Shown here piece after piece: positions 13,401 to 22,450 of a DNA stretch of 23,011 nucleotides. The notes under the pieces were generated by a model. The model saw nothing but the letters and a program-made list of their open reading frames with translations. It ran no database searches and had not been told where the DNA came from. Position 1 is the stretch's first letter. Every line of letters begins with the position of its first letter. The translations under genes and the position numbers were made by a program. The DNA comes from Intoshia linei (lineage: Eukaryota; Orthonectida; Rhopaluridae): NCBI GenBank assembly GCA_001642005.1, contig LWCA01000575.1, positions 1 through 23,011 of the forward strand. Reading direction: 5' to 3'.

Positions 13401-16400
13401 GAAATATTTGAAAAATATTGGTTGATAATATCTTAAAAATTATTTTTCATCGGGAATGCGTAGATTTCTGGGGTTCACATTTTGTATTTATAATAACTGG
13501 AATAAGCTCTATCAGATTAATTTTTTTTTTAATTTTCGCACCGTTAATTATTTCACATTTTTTATTTTAATAAAATATTTTGGTATTATTAAAAAGTCAT
13601 TTAAATTTTAACCATAACATTTTTTTTCTTTGAAGTGTTACATAAATTTGTTTTAATAAATTTACAAATTATTATTTTTTAGGTCCACGACGAATAGCTT
13701 TTGACGACCCTTTTTTAAAGGGTTATATATTTAACTAATTAATTTAAACCAACGATGTAATTTGACATTAAAATATTTTAGATGTTACAAGGCGGCGTTT
13801 TAAGTCAATTGCTAGATGAAAAGTGGAAAATTTATGCTAGGGTATGTTTGACTTTGTTTATCCATATTGACTCTAGACTCTAGACTCTAGAATCTATAGT
13901 TTAGTAATCCGTACTTGTGTAATTTTTTCAAATATTGAAAAAATACAAGAATAAAGCTGTATAATATATTATTTTTTTAAAACATATTAAGTTTTTTGGT
14001 CAAAATCTACACAATATTTGGAAAATCCTAAAATGGACAAGTATGAAATTTTTCAAAATGCGAAACATTTATTATACTACTAGCTTGACTGTTACTTGAC
14101 TATACTTCGTACAAGCAACATCGTAGCTCTACTGAAGATTTTAATTTTTAATTTTAATTCAACATTTGAAAAATATTGGTATTTAATGTATTAAAAATTA
14201 TTTCTCACCGGGAATGCATAGACTTTGGGATTGAAATTTGGTATTTATATCATATGGCATAAGCTCTATCAGAACAATCTTTTTTTAATTGTAGGACCAT
14301 TAATTATTCAAATTATATTTCAAATTTTTGTTTTAATAAAATAGTGTTGAAATAAAAAAAAATGAATATTAAAATACATTTTGGTTGTGAAGGCGTCACT
14401 TATTTAGATTGAAATTTTTTGTGTGTCTTAACAGGATCAACTGTACCATCTGTAATTTTTTTTAAATTCTAGGGCTGTTTTCATAAAAAAAAGGGTAATT
14501 TGGGTTTTGATCGTGAAAATTATTTTTTTGAGGTTTCCATTTATGATAATGTTTATGATTTTAAAAACTATTCCAGAATATATGTTTAAAAAAATTTTAC
14601 ATGTTTCATTTTTAAAACAAAGGGTAATTTGTGGTTTTGACTGTGAAGGTATGCTTTTGTGACGCTGAGATTAACGATAATGTTAATGGTTTGAAAACGC
14701 GTTCCAGAATGTATGTTTTATTAAATTTTTTGGCTGATTTATGTTTCAATCAAAAGGGAAAATTGGGTTTTTGACTATGAAGGACTCAAATTCTGAAACT
14801 GAAAAATATATAAAAACACGTTCTGGGAAAAACTGTATTAGGAATTGGGTTCTTTTAAATTCTGCGACTGACAATTTTATCAATAAATGGTTACACACAA
14901 ACACACACAGACATTTATTTTTATATAATATTTATTTATTTATACATGTATGTAAAGGACAATTATATTACTGCATAATCTCCGTAATTTAGAAAAGATT
15001 TTTTATACGATTCTTGTTTGCTATACTTTACTTGATCGTTATGAGTGTATCCATATACCTAAGAACCGACAATAATCTTTTTATGGTTATTTCACGATAC
15101 GACGTTGATTTCGTAAATTTTTTTATTTTTTTCTATTCAAAACTCAATTTAGGTACGAACTCTATTCGAATTTTTTTTATTACTTATGGTTATAATTTAT
15201 ATATTTTTGGAATTTCAAGAAATTTTTATTCTTGGAATAAAGGGATATATTTTGGGATGCGTAATATTGTAAATAATATATTTATGACACATAAATTTAG
15301 CTTGACACACCTGCCAAATCAGCATTTCGTATTTCTTGCGTGATGATACTGACTGCAGCTATATTTCGAATATTCCACTTGAAAATGGCTGAAGTTATAA
15401 TACTAAGTTTAGCAATACCTTTATCTTGGTTATATTTGTTATATTTCGCAAGGTAATAAAACTTTTTATGAATTAATTTAAATTAGAGCTTCAACAAATA
15501 TAGGATATGTAGTGCTCATGATATTTCAAATACTGAGATATGATATTTTTCGATTCCTTGTCATTATTCTCATATTTATAATCCAGTTTGGATTATGTAT
15601 CTAATTTAAGTATAATTAATTGATATTTTTATAGGTTTCTATTTTTTATTCAAATCACTCAAAAACCTTAGTACTACCAGTTACAAAAACCTATCCGGCA
15701 CTTTAATTGAAATGATCAAAATGATTTATGGCGAATTCAAAGTTTAATAGAATATTAAAACTTTTATTAACATATTAATAAATTAGATTGATGATTTTGA
15801 TAATGTTTTGTATACAAACACTGTAAAAATTGTTTTCACAATATTTGCCATATTGGTTCCAGTATTATTAATGAACATGCTTATAGCCATGATGGGTATT
15901 AAAACATGTCGGTATAATTTTATAATTAACAATTTAGGAAATACATATCAAAGTATTATAAAAAACGTGAGAATGGAACAAAAACGACAGGTACATTGTA
16001 CACAGGTGTAATAGTATTTTTATTAACATTTTTAGTGGGCAAAAATCGTCATTTCATTAGAAAGAACATTTAACAAAAAGGATTTGATTAAATTCCAAAA
16101 ACAGTATTCAGTAAAAGGAATGAATGACGATAACAATTATTTATTGGTAGTCAAAACTTCCACAATTACCAAAGCCAAAGAGAGACTCATGGCCTTCAGT
16201 AACTGGAAGGTTAATTCTTTGATTCTATTTTCATTTACAATGTGTGCTAATTAAGTTTATTTAGAATCTAATTAAATTAGTATCCTCTAATATGGCTAAA
16301 TTGAAATTTAACAAATCAAATGATTGCAAACCTTCTGCACCAGCCATTAAACTCTCGGTAGATCAGCCTGATAGCCAAATATTAAATTTGAATGCATCTT

Positions 16401-16525
16401 ATTATAATGAAATGAAACGACGAATTTCAAATTCAATAAACTCCAAAATAGATAAATCGAATTCTCATGCATATGAATCGGATAATTCAGATTCAACAGA
16501 AGTAATATTTATTGATGGGAATTGA
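7486..16525 (+). CDS. TRPV-family cation channel (OSM-9/OCR, Nanchung/Inactive type)
   Basis: Predicted membrane cation channel, sensory in animals. Proposed exons: 7486-7764, 9361-9589, 10203-10361, 10424-10578, 10625-10768, 11204-11285, 12232-12287, 13782-13841, 14993-15112, 15153-15260, 15301-15452, 15487-15596, 15635-15741, 15787-15895, 15938-15990, 16036-16209, 16265-16525. All phases join, giving about 785 residues. The N-terminus begins MGSIFSK and contains a YNNGKGGLL motif. Ankyrin repeats follow (about 100-345): RGSMGETPLHLCLLF, GEACLHLAIVANN, the TRPV-typical GNFFLPEDQKH and YYGEYPLSFAACFEND, then GNTVVHLLVIHNK and GYSPITLSCRLGR. A pre-membrane linker has WRYSNITC and LLDEKW. S1 is in exon 9, S2 in exon 10, S3-S4 in exon 11, S5 in exon 12, and the pore in exon 13 (MIKMIYGEF, 578-586). 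S6 ends LLMNMLIAMMGNTYQ, followed by WAKIVISLERTF. The tail (about 700-785) is Ser/Asn-rich. The first donor (GTACAC, 7765) is weak, so a small extra exon in intron 1 is possible. Confidence 0.93.
8102..8530. repeat. Higher-order minisatellite with an inverted terminal arm (TRPV intron 1)
   Basis: Subunits of about 27-32 bp built on a CCCTTAAGTGAAAA / CCACTTTTA theme are arranged as a four-subunit higher-order unit of roughly 115-120 bp. The unit is present nearly three times between 8115 and 8440. The fixed order within it is: ending CCACTTTTA, ending TTAATTTTCAC, ending CCAATTTT, then another CCACTTTTA or CCAACTTTTA type. From about 8445 to 8520 the same subunits continue in reverse complement (GTGAAAATTAATTTTACCCTT, for instance), so the array ends in a foldback able to form a long hairpin in DNA or pre-mRNA. 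It is wholly intronic. Confidence 0.85.
8575..8860 (+). repeat. Dispersed repeat family, copy in TRPV intron 1
   Basis: Two or so degenerate modules of roughly 130-145 bp. Shared landmarks with the copies near 11480-11870 and 14380-14880 are a TTTTCAAAAAAA / GGGTTTGA segment, AGATGTAAGTTTCTGA, an ACGATAAT stretch, a CCCGGAAT-like stretch and TTAAAATTCTAAGACTG as the module junction. No coding potential. Divergence between modules is high, so the boundaries are approximate. Confidence 0.65.
11480..11875 (+). repeat. Dispersed repeat family, copy in TRPV intron 6
   Basis: Begins with TTTTTTTGACCGTGACGATG, followed by a TGTGTATGTTAAC segment, TTTAAATTCTAGG, a GAAAAAAAGGTAATTTGGG block and further modules to about 11870. 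The same order of blocks is seen near 14400-14540 and, inverted, at 5930-6140. It sits between exon 6 and the mariner-like element and encodes nothing recognisable. Confidence 0.7.
11958..12159. mobile_element. Mariner/pogo-like MITE (202 bp) in TRPV intron 6
   Basis: Terminal inverted repeats of about 25 bp: CAGTCAGATTTGTTGATAGT at the left and, read on the opposite strand, CAGTCAGACTTGTGGATAGT at the right (18 of these 20 match), continuing into GAAC. The element is flanked by TA on each side (11956-11957 and 12160-12161), the target duplication of Tc1/mariner-type transposases. CAGT termini fit the pogo/Tigger and related groups. Internal GTGAAC/GTTCAC motifs repeat the terminal theme. No transposase frame, so it is non-autonomous. 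It lies in an intron in a position that does not disturb the exon-intron junctions. Confidence 0.82.
13335..13600 (+). repeat. Dispersed repeat family, copy in TRPV intron 7
   Basis: Shares with 14140-14350 and (inverted) 6150-6410 the stretches ATTTGAAAAATATTGG, TTATTTTTCATCGGGAATGC, TAAGCTCTATCAGA and a terminal TTTTAATAAAAT. It appears to be one internal part of the longer unit, without the module containing GACCGTGAAGG. Confidence 0.7.
13869..13891. repeat. Short tandem repeat, three 7-bp units
   Basis: The heptamer GACTCTA is repeated three times in a row plus two extra bases, just downstream of the TRPV exon ending at 13841. It is a small intronic microsatellite with no evident function. 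Confidence 0.8.
14130..14880 (+). repeat. Dispersed repeat family, longest copy (TRPV intron 8)
   Basis: The fullest example of the family. A 5' part (about 14140-14350) has the ATTTGAAAAATATTGG and TAAGCTCTATCAGAAC landmarks. It is followed by about 14380-14450 (GTGAAGGCGTCAC, GTCTTAACAGGATCAACTG), then three degenerate tandem modules of roughly 140 bp beginning near 14455, 14596 and 14736. Each module has a GGGTAATTTG-GTTTTGAC-TGAAG block, a GATAATGTT-like block and a TTCCAGAAT- or TTCTGGG-like block. An open frame at 14741-14992 falls inside and is not an exon: TRPV exon 9 starts at 14993. Confidence 0.7.
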
Positions 16526-16555
16526 TTTCATTTATTTTATTAGAATTAGTGTGTA

Positions 16556-16561
16556 AATAAA
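16556..16561 (+). terminator. Candidate poly(A) signal of the TRPV gene
   Basis: A canonical AATAAA lies 30 bp beyond the channel stop codon and about 250 bp before the end of the convergent bHLH gene. It is a plausible cleavage signal, though the base composition makes chance matches common. Confidence 0.5.
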
Positions 16562-16665
16562 TTTTAAAATAATATTTAATTACTCTTTTTAACAATACTA
16601 TCCACAATTTCAAACAAATGATCCAGATTTGTCATATCAGAGGTTTTATCTAAAATGAATGTATT

Positions 16666-16671
16666 TTTATT
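16666..16671 (-). terminator. Candidate poly(A) signal of the MyoD-family gene
   Basis: TTTATT on the plus strand reads AATAAA on the minus strand, about 138 bp beyond the bHLH stop codon. Together with the signal at 16556 it defines a tail-to-tail intergenic space in which the two 3' ends are separated by roughly 100 bp. Confidence 0.4.
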
Positions 16672-16808
16672 CATGAAATTGATAGACATGAGTTCAACCT
16701 TTTTTTTTATGAAAATGGAAATAAACCAAAGGACTGTAAATATAGAATCTATGAACAGTAGGCTAAAAATTGAAAAAAAAATTTTAGGGAATTTTGACGA
16801 CCATAGGT

Positions 16809-17870
16809 TTACTGAATCACATTGGCAGAAACATTACCCATATCTGATTTGATTTGAAATGAGGATGAATATTTTGATAATTCTGAATAATCGATATCAG
16901 TCGAAAAGTCTTTAATATTTTCAGAGTTTGGCTTGGGTATCTAAAGATCAATGTATAATTTTTAATTTAAAATTTGTACGTTTAAAAAATTTTTTTGACA
17001 AGTATTTTGGCGAATGGTTTGATAGTTTTTAACGTTATACATATTAAAAGTATTATTAGAATTTGAAATTTGGATATTTTTGTTTTCTATGAAACGACAG
17101 CTATTTTTGTAGTCATTTTCATAAATATCGACTTTGACAGGTTTGAAAGACGAGGACTTAAATATTTGATTCTGAGAAAAATTATTTTTTAATAGTAGCA
17201 TATTTGGTTTATTTGGATTTACTCTTGAAGTAAAACACATTGAAAGTAATTGCTGTCGTTTGTATCCATTATGGGATAGCATTGTTTCCAAATAGTCAAT
17301 GTAATCTATTGCTCCTTTTAAAATGTCTACTTTAGGCAATCTCTGATTGTTATTCACACATGTCTTTTTTTTGAGCAATTCAAAGGCATCGTTTACTTTA
17401 TGCAACCTTCTTCGTTCACGCAATGTCGCTGCTTTGCGTCTATCGATAGCAATAGTTTTAGTTTTACACGCTTTGCAAGCCCACAAAAGACATCTTTTAT
17501 GGGGTCCAATTATATGTTTTTGTTTGTTTGAATTTTTTTCCATACAGTCCACTGAATATTTATAAAAAGTATTCATTTGTTCGTAATCATTCCCCACCTT
17601 TTCGTTTTGAAATTGAGTTGATAAGGTGTATTCTTTATCTTTTATAGTCGTATCTTCTTTGCAACTGACCACAGATTCTGTTTTTCTATTATATTCTGTG
17701 CTCGTGTAATCACTAAAACTTTCACTGTTACCATTAATATAACGTAATTCCTGTTTGTAACAGACATCGTACAATAATTTACTGGAATCTGTTTGCAAAT
17801 GACAGTTGTCTAAATTAAAGTTTTTATCATTTGTTAATGTTTCATTTGATTCATATCGACAACTTTGCAT
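16809..17870 (-). CDS. Myogenic regulatory factor (MyoD family bHLH)
   Basis: Nuclear transcription factor that dimerises with E-proteins and binds CANNTG sites to drive muscle genes. Two exons on the minus strand, 17870-16980 and 16940-16809, are joined across a 39-bp intron (GTAC...TTTAG, phase 0), giving 340 residues. Read without the splice, the frame would stop after five more codons; splicing adds a 43-residue tail that begins IPKPNSEN. The Cys-rich WACKACK (130-136) precedes the basic region [14 protein letters not shown] (143-156), which keeps the Ala-Thr pair of the myogenic code. Helix 1 ([11 protein letters not shown]), loop NNNQRLPK and helix 2 ([18 protein letters not shown]) end near 198. 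The N-terminal 120 residues and the C-terminal part are Asn/Ser-rich and unlike other family members by eye. The ATG opens directly into the frame and no further upstream exon is needed. The bHLH call is very secure; the second exon is inferred from the splice sites and open frame. Confidence 0.95.
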
Positions 17871-18632
17871 TTTTATTAAAATGTGTAAAGGTTTATGATA
17901 AATTTAGTAAACAATGGAATTTAAGTTGAATATTAATTGAATTAAATGTTATAAACCAACATTTGAAAAGTTTGTTTTAGTCTAAGGAAAACGATGTAAA
18001 AGTTTGCCACACCCATAATATGTATTAACTGATCAATAACATTATATACTTATAACTAATACCACTATCAATTATCAGCTATACGTAAGAGCCAGTTTAT
18101 TTACAGTAGGCCACTACTAATATACTCTAAAATCATTAATCAACACGCCTGATCATGTCAACAACAAACATTTATATATATCATTTTTTGACAGACCGAA
18201 TTACTTGATATTATATTCGTAATGGGCGTATCAATATCAATAAGATTATTATTCATTTAACGTCGGCTTACTTTTATTTTTAATTGTACTACATCTTTTC
18301 TGAATCATTTTTTATATTCTTCAATCAATGTTATCCTTCCTAATCATTTTATAAAATTAATTTTTTACAATTTGTAATTTTATACATTTAGTTCATTTTA
18401 ATAATTTTTGTAGTCATTTTTGCTCATCAGTACTTTGTCGAAACTATGTTATATACAATATAGTAAAATCGTATATTTATGAAATTGTTTTTGTACTCTG
18501 GTATCTACCAAACATATTAACTGTTTAATATTAAAATATATTCAATTAATTTCCAAAAACAATCGTATTATTGACCAGGGCCATAGAGAGTTAACAGTGA
18601 GTCCGCGTCAAATGAAAATTGGAGGTTATATA
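17871..18632. other. Upstream region of the MyoD-family gene
   Basis: Gene-free, AT-rich. It should contain the bHLH promoter (reading leftward). One E-box-type hexamer, CATTTG, lies at 17960-17965, about 90 bp upstream of the start codon; such sites allow autoregulation in this family, but a single match is weak. Near 18578 the sequence CAGGGCCATAGAGAG resembles a hAT terminus, but no partner end was found. Confidence 0.4.
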
Positions 18633-19225
18633 CAATCGAATAGAAGATGAGAGAATTGTATAAATTAATTGTAATAATTTACATAAAAAAATTTATTTTA
18701 ATTTGTTACATAATTTTGTAAATCTTTTTTTTTGATTTATTCAATAATCCGTTTTTCATTTCCGATAGATGTAATAGATAAAAGACAAATAAGGCTAAAG
18801 CAGAAATAATAATAAAAAAATATTCAGACATTGTGTAACCATGTTTTGGAGATGTATCCTACTAAAATAAAAATTGTGGATAACCCCAAATTTTGAATAG
18901 ATTGAGTTAAACCTAATGCTGTTCCTATATGTTCACGTTTTACTATAAGTGCCACCATGGGCCATGACGTGCACCACACAGCACCAACTGAATGCTATCA
19001 ACACAGATTGAAACATTGGAGGTATGAACGTAAAACAAAAGAGTATGTGAGTTATGAGTATCATTACCAATCCAGATTGCATCCAATAGATACTGCAACT
19101 AAAAACATCCACTAAAAATCCTATTATTGGAGATACAACGCTCGCTATTATAAATACAGTTCCAGTTACTACTCCAGCTTTAATATCAGTGTAATCGTAT
19201 TTATGTTGAAAGTAATAACTAGATT
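18633..19225. repeat. Duplicated segment, copy shared with 22433-23011
   Basis: Begins with CAATCGAATAGAAGATGAG and continues through the 3' part of the MFSD1-like gene. It matches 22433-23011 at roughly nine bases in ten by eye and in the same orientation. This copy has a 17-bp insertion just after the left boundary and several 1-2 bp indels. The partner is cut by the window end, so the full duplication length is unknown. Confidence 0.9.
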
Positions 19226-20074
19226 AAAAAATGAAAAGAATAACTGCTACATAGAAAAAGACAATAACCAGTGAAACTAAATAATAAGATAATGTGAAAT
19301 GTTTAACAACAGTAATATTCACTTTACATTTTTTATCTTCTGTTATCTCTTTTTTATTTACTTTATCGTGCATGATATGTGTAGCAAGCAAAATAGCAAA
19401 ACTACACAAAAAGTAAACCCTAATTTGATGATATTAGATAGAGTATATTTTATCGATTTATAAATAGAGGGTAATATCATTAAACTGATGGAAGTTCCTA
19501 ATAGAGCCACACTGAGCAATAACCCAAAAACTGTATTGACTTATCCATATTGACTAAACCTTTTAATTATATAGGCATTTGCGGTTATTTGTATAGATTC
19601 TCCGCCTAATCCAAATATTAGTCGGCTCATATACATTAACCCAAATTGGTTGCTGAAAACACCAATAATTTCAATAGTATATCCTACGAAAACTGTTATC
19701 GCAAATGTTATCGCTCCATTTTTCAATCCTAATACGCCGTTTATAACAAACCCTCCAATAAATGCAAATACAATATTTGGCAAAGAATAAAATGACATCA
19801 GAATCATTATTTTTGATGCATCTACACCTGGCAAATAATTTGCCATTTCTTTAGCCATAGAACTTGGAGCATCAAAACAACAAAATATACCGACTGGGAG
19901 AAATATTATCAATATTCCTACTATGTATCTGAACCAACGGCTTTTAATGAATTTATGTTCAGTAGTGCCATTAAATTAGTTAACATTGGGTATTAAGAAA
20001 GTTTCTGAATCATTCGATAATAAACTAGTACTACAACATTCATTTTCTGAATTATTCAATTCTTCTACAATCAT
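18693..20074 (-). pseudogene. MFSD1-like transporter, decayed copy
   Basis: Minus-strand relic of an MFS transporter similar to MFSD1, a lysosomal dipeptide exporter in vertebrates that works with the glycoprotein GLMP. It can be followed from ATG at 20074 through TM1 (LIIFLPVGIFCCFDAPSS), TM2 (FYSLPNIVFAFIGGFVI), the MFSD1-typical RLIFGLGGESI, the TM6-7 loop, the TM7 segment FFYVAVILFIF and the C-terminal TM segments. The frame is broken by TAA at 19976-19978, 19541-19543 and 19224-19226, a net frameshift near 19410-19435, and 2-bp losses near 18975 and 18842 plus a 1-bp gain near 18725 relative to the second copy. No intron is evident over 1.38 kb, unlike most neighbouring genes. Introns do not rescue these breaks in any phase I tried, although the first stop could be bypassed by one. 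It is probably non-functional. Confidence 0.85.
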
Positions 20075-20280
20075 TTGTAATCAAATGATGTTTCAATTTT
20101 TGAGTAAATAGTGTACAATGTAAATTTATATACTGTAATGCAATGTAACTAAATCAATTATTATAGTGCAGTTGTCAAATTAATACATCGTACAATAGGG
20201 GTATTCCACATTTACAATCATTTGTAATAAAATTATGTTTTAATTCTTGAGTAAATAGTGTATATTTATACACACCGTCC
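20065..20280. repeat. Direct repeat over the start region of the MFSD1-like pseudogene
   Basis: About 60-65 bp starting with ACAATCATTTGTAAT near 20067 and containing GAGTAAATAGTGTA recurs near 20214, an offset of 147 bp. The repeat covers the initiator ATG (minus strand) and its 5' leader, so a second, truncated start region lies upstream. The copies differ at several positions. Confidence 0.75.
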
Positions 20281-20314
20281 ACTAATTTTAAAGACAACAT
20301 GATATTGTAATATA

Positions 20315-20829
20315 CAGAGCCGTCTTAAGCCACTGCGTGGCCCTGGGCTAAGCAAAGGGTGGAGAGCCCTTAAAGTTTTGATCGAAGCAAAAAAGTATTT
20401 CGATCGAAGCAATAAAAAAATTTAGGGCCCCTTTTTAGAATCCTTTTTTTTGAAAATTAATTAGAGAAAATTAAAGATTTCTACTTTCTTTTTTAAATAT
20501 TCACTTAATAGAAAGGTTTTAATGTTTAATATTATCATTTGAAACAGTTTTTATGTCAATATTATATGATAAACATTGTAGAATATATTTTAAATTGAAT
20601 ATATACCAGAACTTTAATTCTTTAAACTATTTTCTTTCTAGCTATTTGAATTGTCACACTTCAAAACTTATAAACTGTTTCTTAAGATATAAATGTGAAG
20701 TATTTTTTAATGAATTGGGGGCCTCTTTTTAAGATATAAGTGTAAAATACTTTTATTAATTTGGGGGCCTTTTTTAATGAGTGGCCCTGGGCTACAACCC
20801 ATATTGATTATGCCTTAAAACGGCTCTTG
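20315..20829. mobile_element. hAT-like element remnant (515 bp)
   Basis: The left end CAGAGCCGTCTTAAGCC and the right end, read on the opposite strand as CAAGAGCCGTTTTAAGGC, form imperfect inverted repeats of the type common in animal hAT elements. GTGGCCCTGGGCTA occurs near both ends in direct orientation, and GGGGCC/TTTTT blocks recur inside. The flanking octamers (GTAATATA and TGACATAG) do not match convincingly, so the target duplication has decayed or the boundaries are off by a base or two. No transposase is encoded. Confidence 0.65.
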
Positions 20830-20837
20830 TGACATAG

Positions 20838-21970
20838 CTTTGTTATTCGTCAATATATTTTTTTGAAAAAACCAAAAATTAAAAAAGTTATTAATAAAAT
20901 TTTTAAAATCACATTAAATAACGTGTCCACTATTATAACAACACTAATCATAATTAAACTATAATTACATAGTAAGTATACGATTATTATGAATTTTATA
21001 TTTTTTATTAAGATAAAATATGCCTAAATGTCTTAAATTGTCAGAAAACGAAAAAAATTAATCCTACATTAATACTACTACTATTACTGTATTGCTATTT
21101 ATTCCGATTCAGATAAATGACAAATGTGGTGTTAATTTATATGAGTAAATTAAGGATTAATTTTAATTGAAAATTATTAATTAAAACTTGCTGATACAAT
21201 AATGTATTAAAATTTAAAGAAAACTATTTTATTAGACCTAAAATTTAGGTTCAAACTCTGGATTCCAGAGTAAACTTTCTCAATGTCGAAGTAAATTTTG
21301 CGCGGCCGAGATACCAATGAGAAAAGTAGCATTGTGGCTGAATTGGTGGAAAGGTTGTGCACCCCTGGTTTAGGTAAAGAATATTTTGGAATATAAATCA
21401 CAATATAAACTATAGTTTATTTTATGTAAAATTAACAATAAATAATAACTATGTGTACAACACATTACAATAATCACCCATAAAAACACAAAAAAGGTCT
21501 TGCTCTTGAATACATATTTTATTTATTCATAGATACCTTGATAATAATAATAACCAACATTTTGAAGAGTAAACAATAAAGATTAAAAACATGAAATAAA
21601 TTTATATTGCTATTAATTTGAAGATTGAAAATTTTTAAATGCATAAATTGAGATTGAGTATCTGTCACAATATATCAAGACTACCCATTTTATATGGCTC
21701 TTCTGCTAGATTTTATGTAACCTTTATGTAAAGTTTTATTAACACCATTATAGAGTAAATTGCGTTCAGATGCTCCAATATATACAAAGTACTTTTTTCA
21801 TGATTGACCCATTATCAAATTTAGCATTAAAACTGAAGAAAATGCAGAAATATACACACCACCATATTTGGTAATAAAATAAAGCTAAACATCTAAACAA
21901 CTTCCAATGTTCACAGAAGTACAAAGAAAAAATACCATATTACCAAGTCGTCACAGTTAGTGTAGCGTCA
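20838..21970. other. Gene-free region upstream of the small four-exon gene
   Basis: AT-rich, with one GC-richer patch at about 21225-21372 described separately. Otherwise I see no coding segment or RNA gene. It should contain the promoter of the + strand gene starting near 21971. Confidence 0.5.
21225..21372 (-). mobile_element. Terminal fragment of a hAT-like element
   Basis: On the minus strand this begins CCAGGGGTGCACAACCTTTC and continues with CGGCCGCGCAAAATTTACTTC, a pattern (CAGGGGTGCACAACCTTT, then a GGCCGCACAAAATTT-like stretch) common at hAT termini in animals. No matching opposite end was found nearby, so it is a solo end or truncated relic. A chance minus-strand frame (21207-21401) runs through it and is not a gene. 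Confidence 0.45.
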
Positions 21971-22450
21971 ATGGATTTTGCTATTTTGGAAAATTATTTT
22001 AAATTTATGAAATCTTTAACGAATCGAATGGAATTGGATACTAAATCGTATGTTTAATTAATCCAAAGTTGCATTATTTTTAGGTACCCTTTACCAGGAA
22101 TATCTGAAAAAGTTACAAATCTTGGAAATATATCAGAATCATATGAATTGACCACATATAAACGAAATATCAAGGTTATATTTTGTATAGTTAATATTTT
22201 GTTTACCTTTTCAGATATTTAATATTTTAACTTACTCTATCACTCATCTAATTTCACTGTTGACAAAATTCCTTCCAGAAACCGTAAACATGAAAGTCTT
22301 TTATGTAATATACATTTACTAAGTCAAATGTTATTACTTTGTATTTAGAAAGATCTAGATGAAGCTGAAAGATACGTTCCCAATGTGCTGGTCAATGATT
22401 TACAGAAGAAGATTGATGGTATTAACACTCTTCAATCGAATAGAAGATGA
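21971..22450 (+). CDS. Small four-exon gene, function unknown
   Basis: Exons 21971-22047, 22084-22174, 22215-22304 and 22349-22450 join in phase across introns of 36, 40 and 44 bp with GT...TTTAG or TTCAG borders, giving 119 residues. The product is predicted to be mostly helical: MDFAILENYFKFMKSL at the start, a middle part IFNILTYSITHLISLLTKFL that is hydrophobic enough for an amphipathic or membrane-associated helix, and a charged end (KDLDEAERY, then LVNDLQKKIDG), finishing QSNRR. I do not recognise the family. The splice-site pattern and the uninterrupted joined frame are the evidence that it is real. The frame is open upstream of the ATG back to 21878, so an upstream exon is possible. 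It converges on the MFSD1-like copy, with 25 bp between stop codons. Its last six codons lie in the duplicated segment. Confidence 0.6.

Noticed and set aside
14741-14992. Open frame just before TRPV exon 9
   Set aside because: It lies in the tandem repeat modules and has no channel similarity. The S1 segment begins at the splice acceptor ending at 14992.
15113-15343. Reading TRPV straight through 15113-15343 in the long open frame
   Set aside because: The translation loses S2-S3 similarity. Splicing at 15112/15153 and 15260/15301 restores FLEFQEIFILGIKG and TPAKSAFRISC in line with the family.
16655-16852. Plus-strand frame between TRPV and the bHLH gene
   Set aside because: It overlaps the 3' end of the bHLH gene, has no family resemblance and sits in presumptive 3' UTRs.
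17347-17565. Plus-strand frame opposite the bHLH domain
   Set aside because: It is antisense to the highly conserved WACKACK/bHLH coding region.
19976-19978. TAA codons in the left MFSD1-like copy as evidence of a variant genetic code
   Set aside because: The intact kinase, channel, bHLH and small genes contain no in-frame TAA or TAG, and the same copy also has frameshifts relative to its partner. Decay explains it.
21240-21265. GGTTCAAACTCTGGATTCC as a tRNA B-box
   Set aside because: No A-box at suitable spacing and no cloverleaf. The stretch belongs to the hAT-like fragment.
21971-22450. Small gene as dynactin p24 (DCTN3) or a similar coiled-coil subunit
   Set aside because: Only a short LGNIS-like match and general helical character suggest it, which is too little to name the gene.
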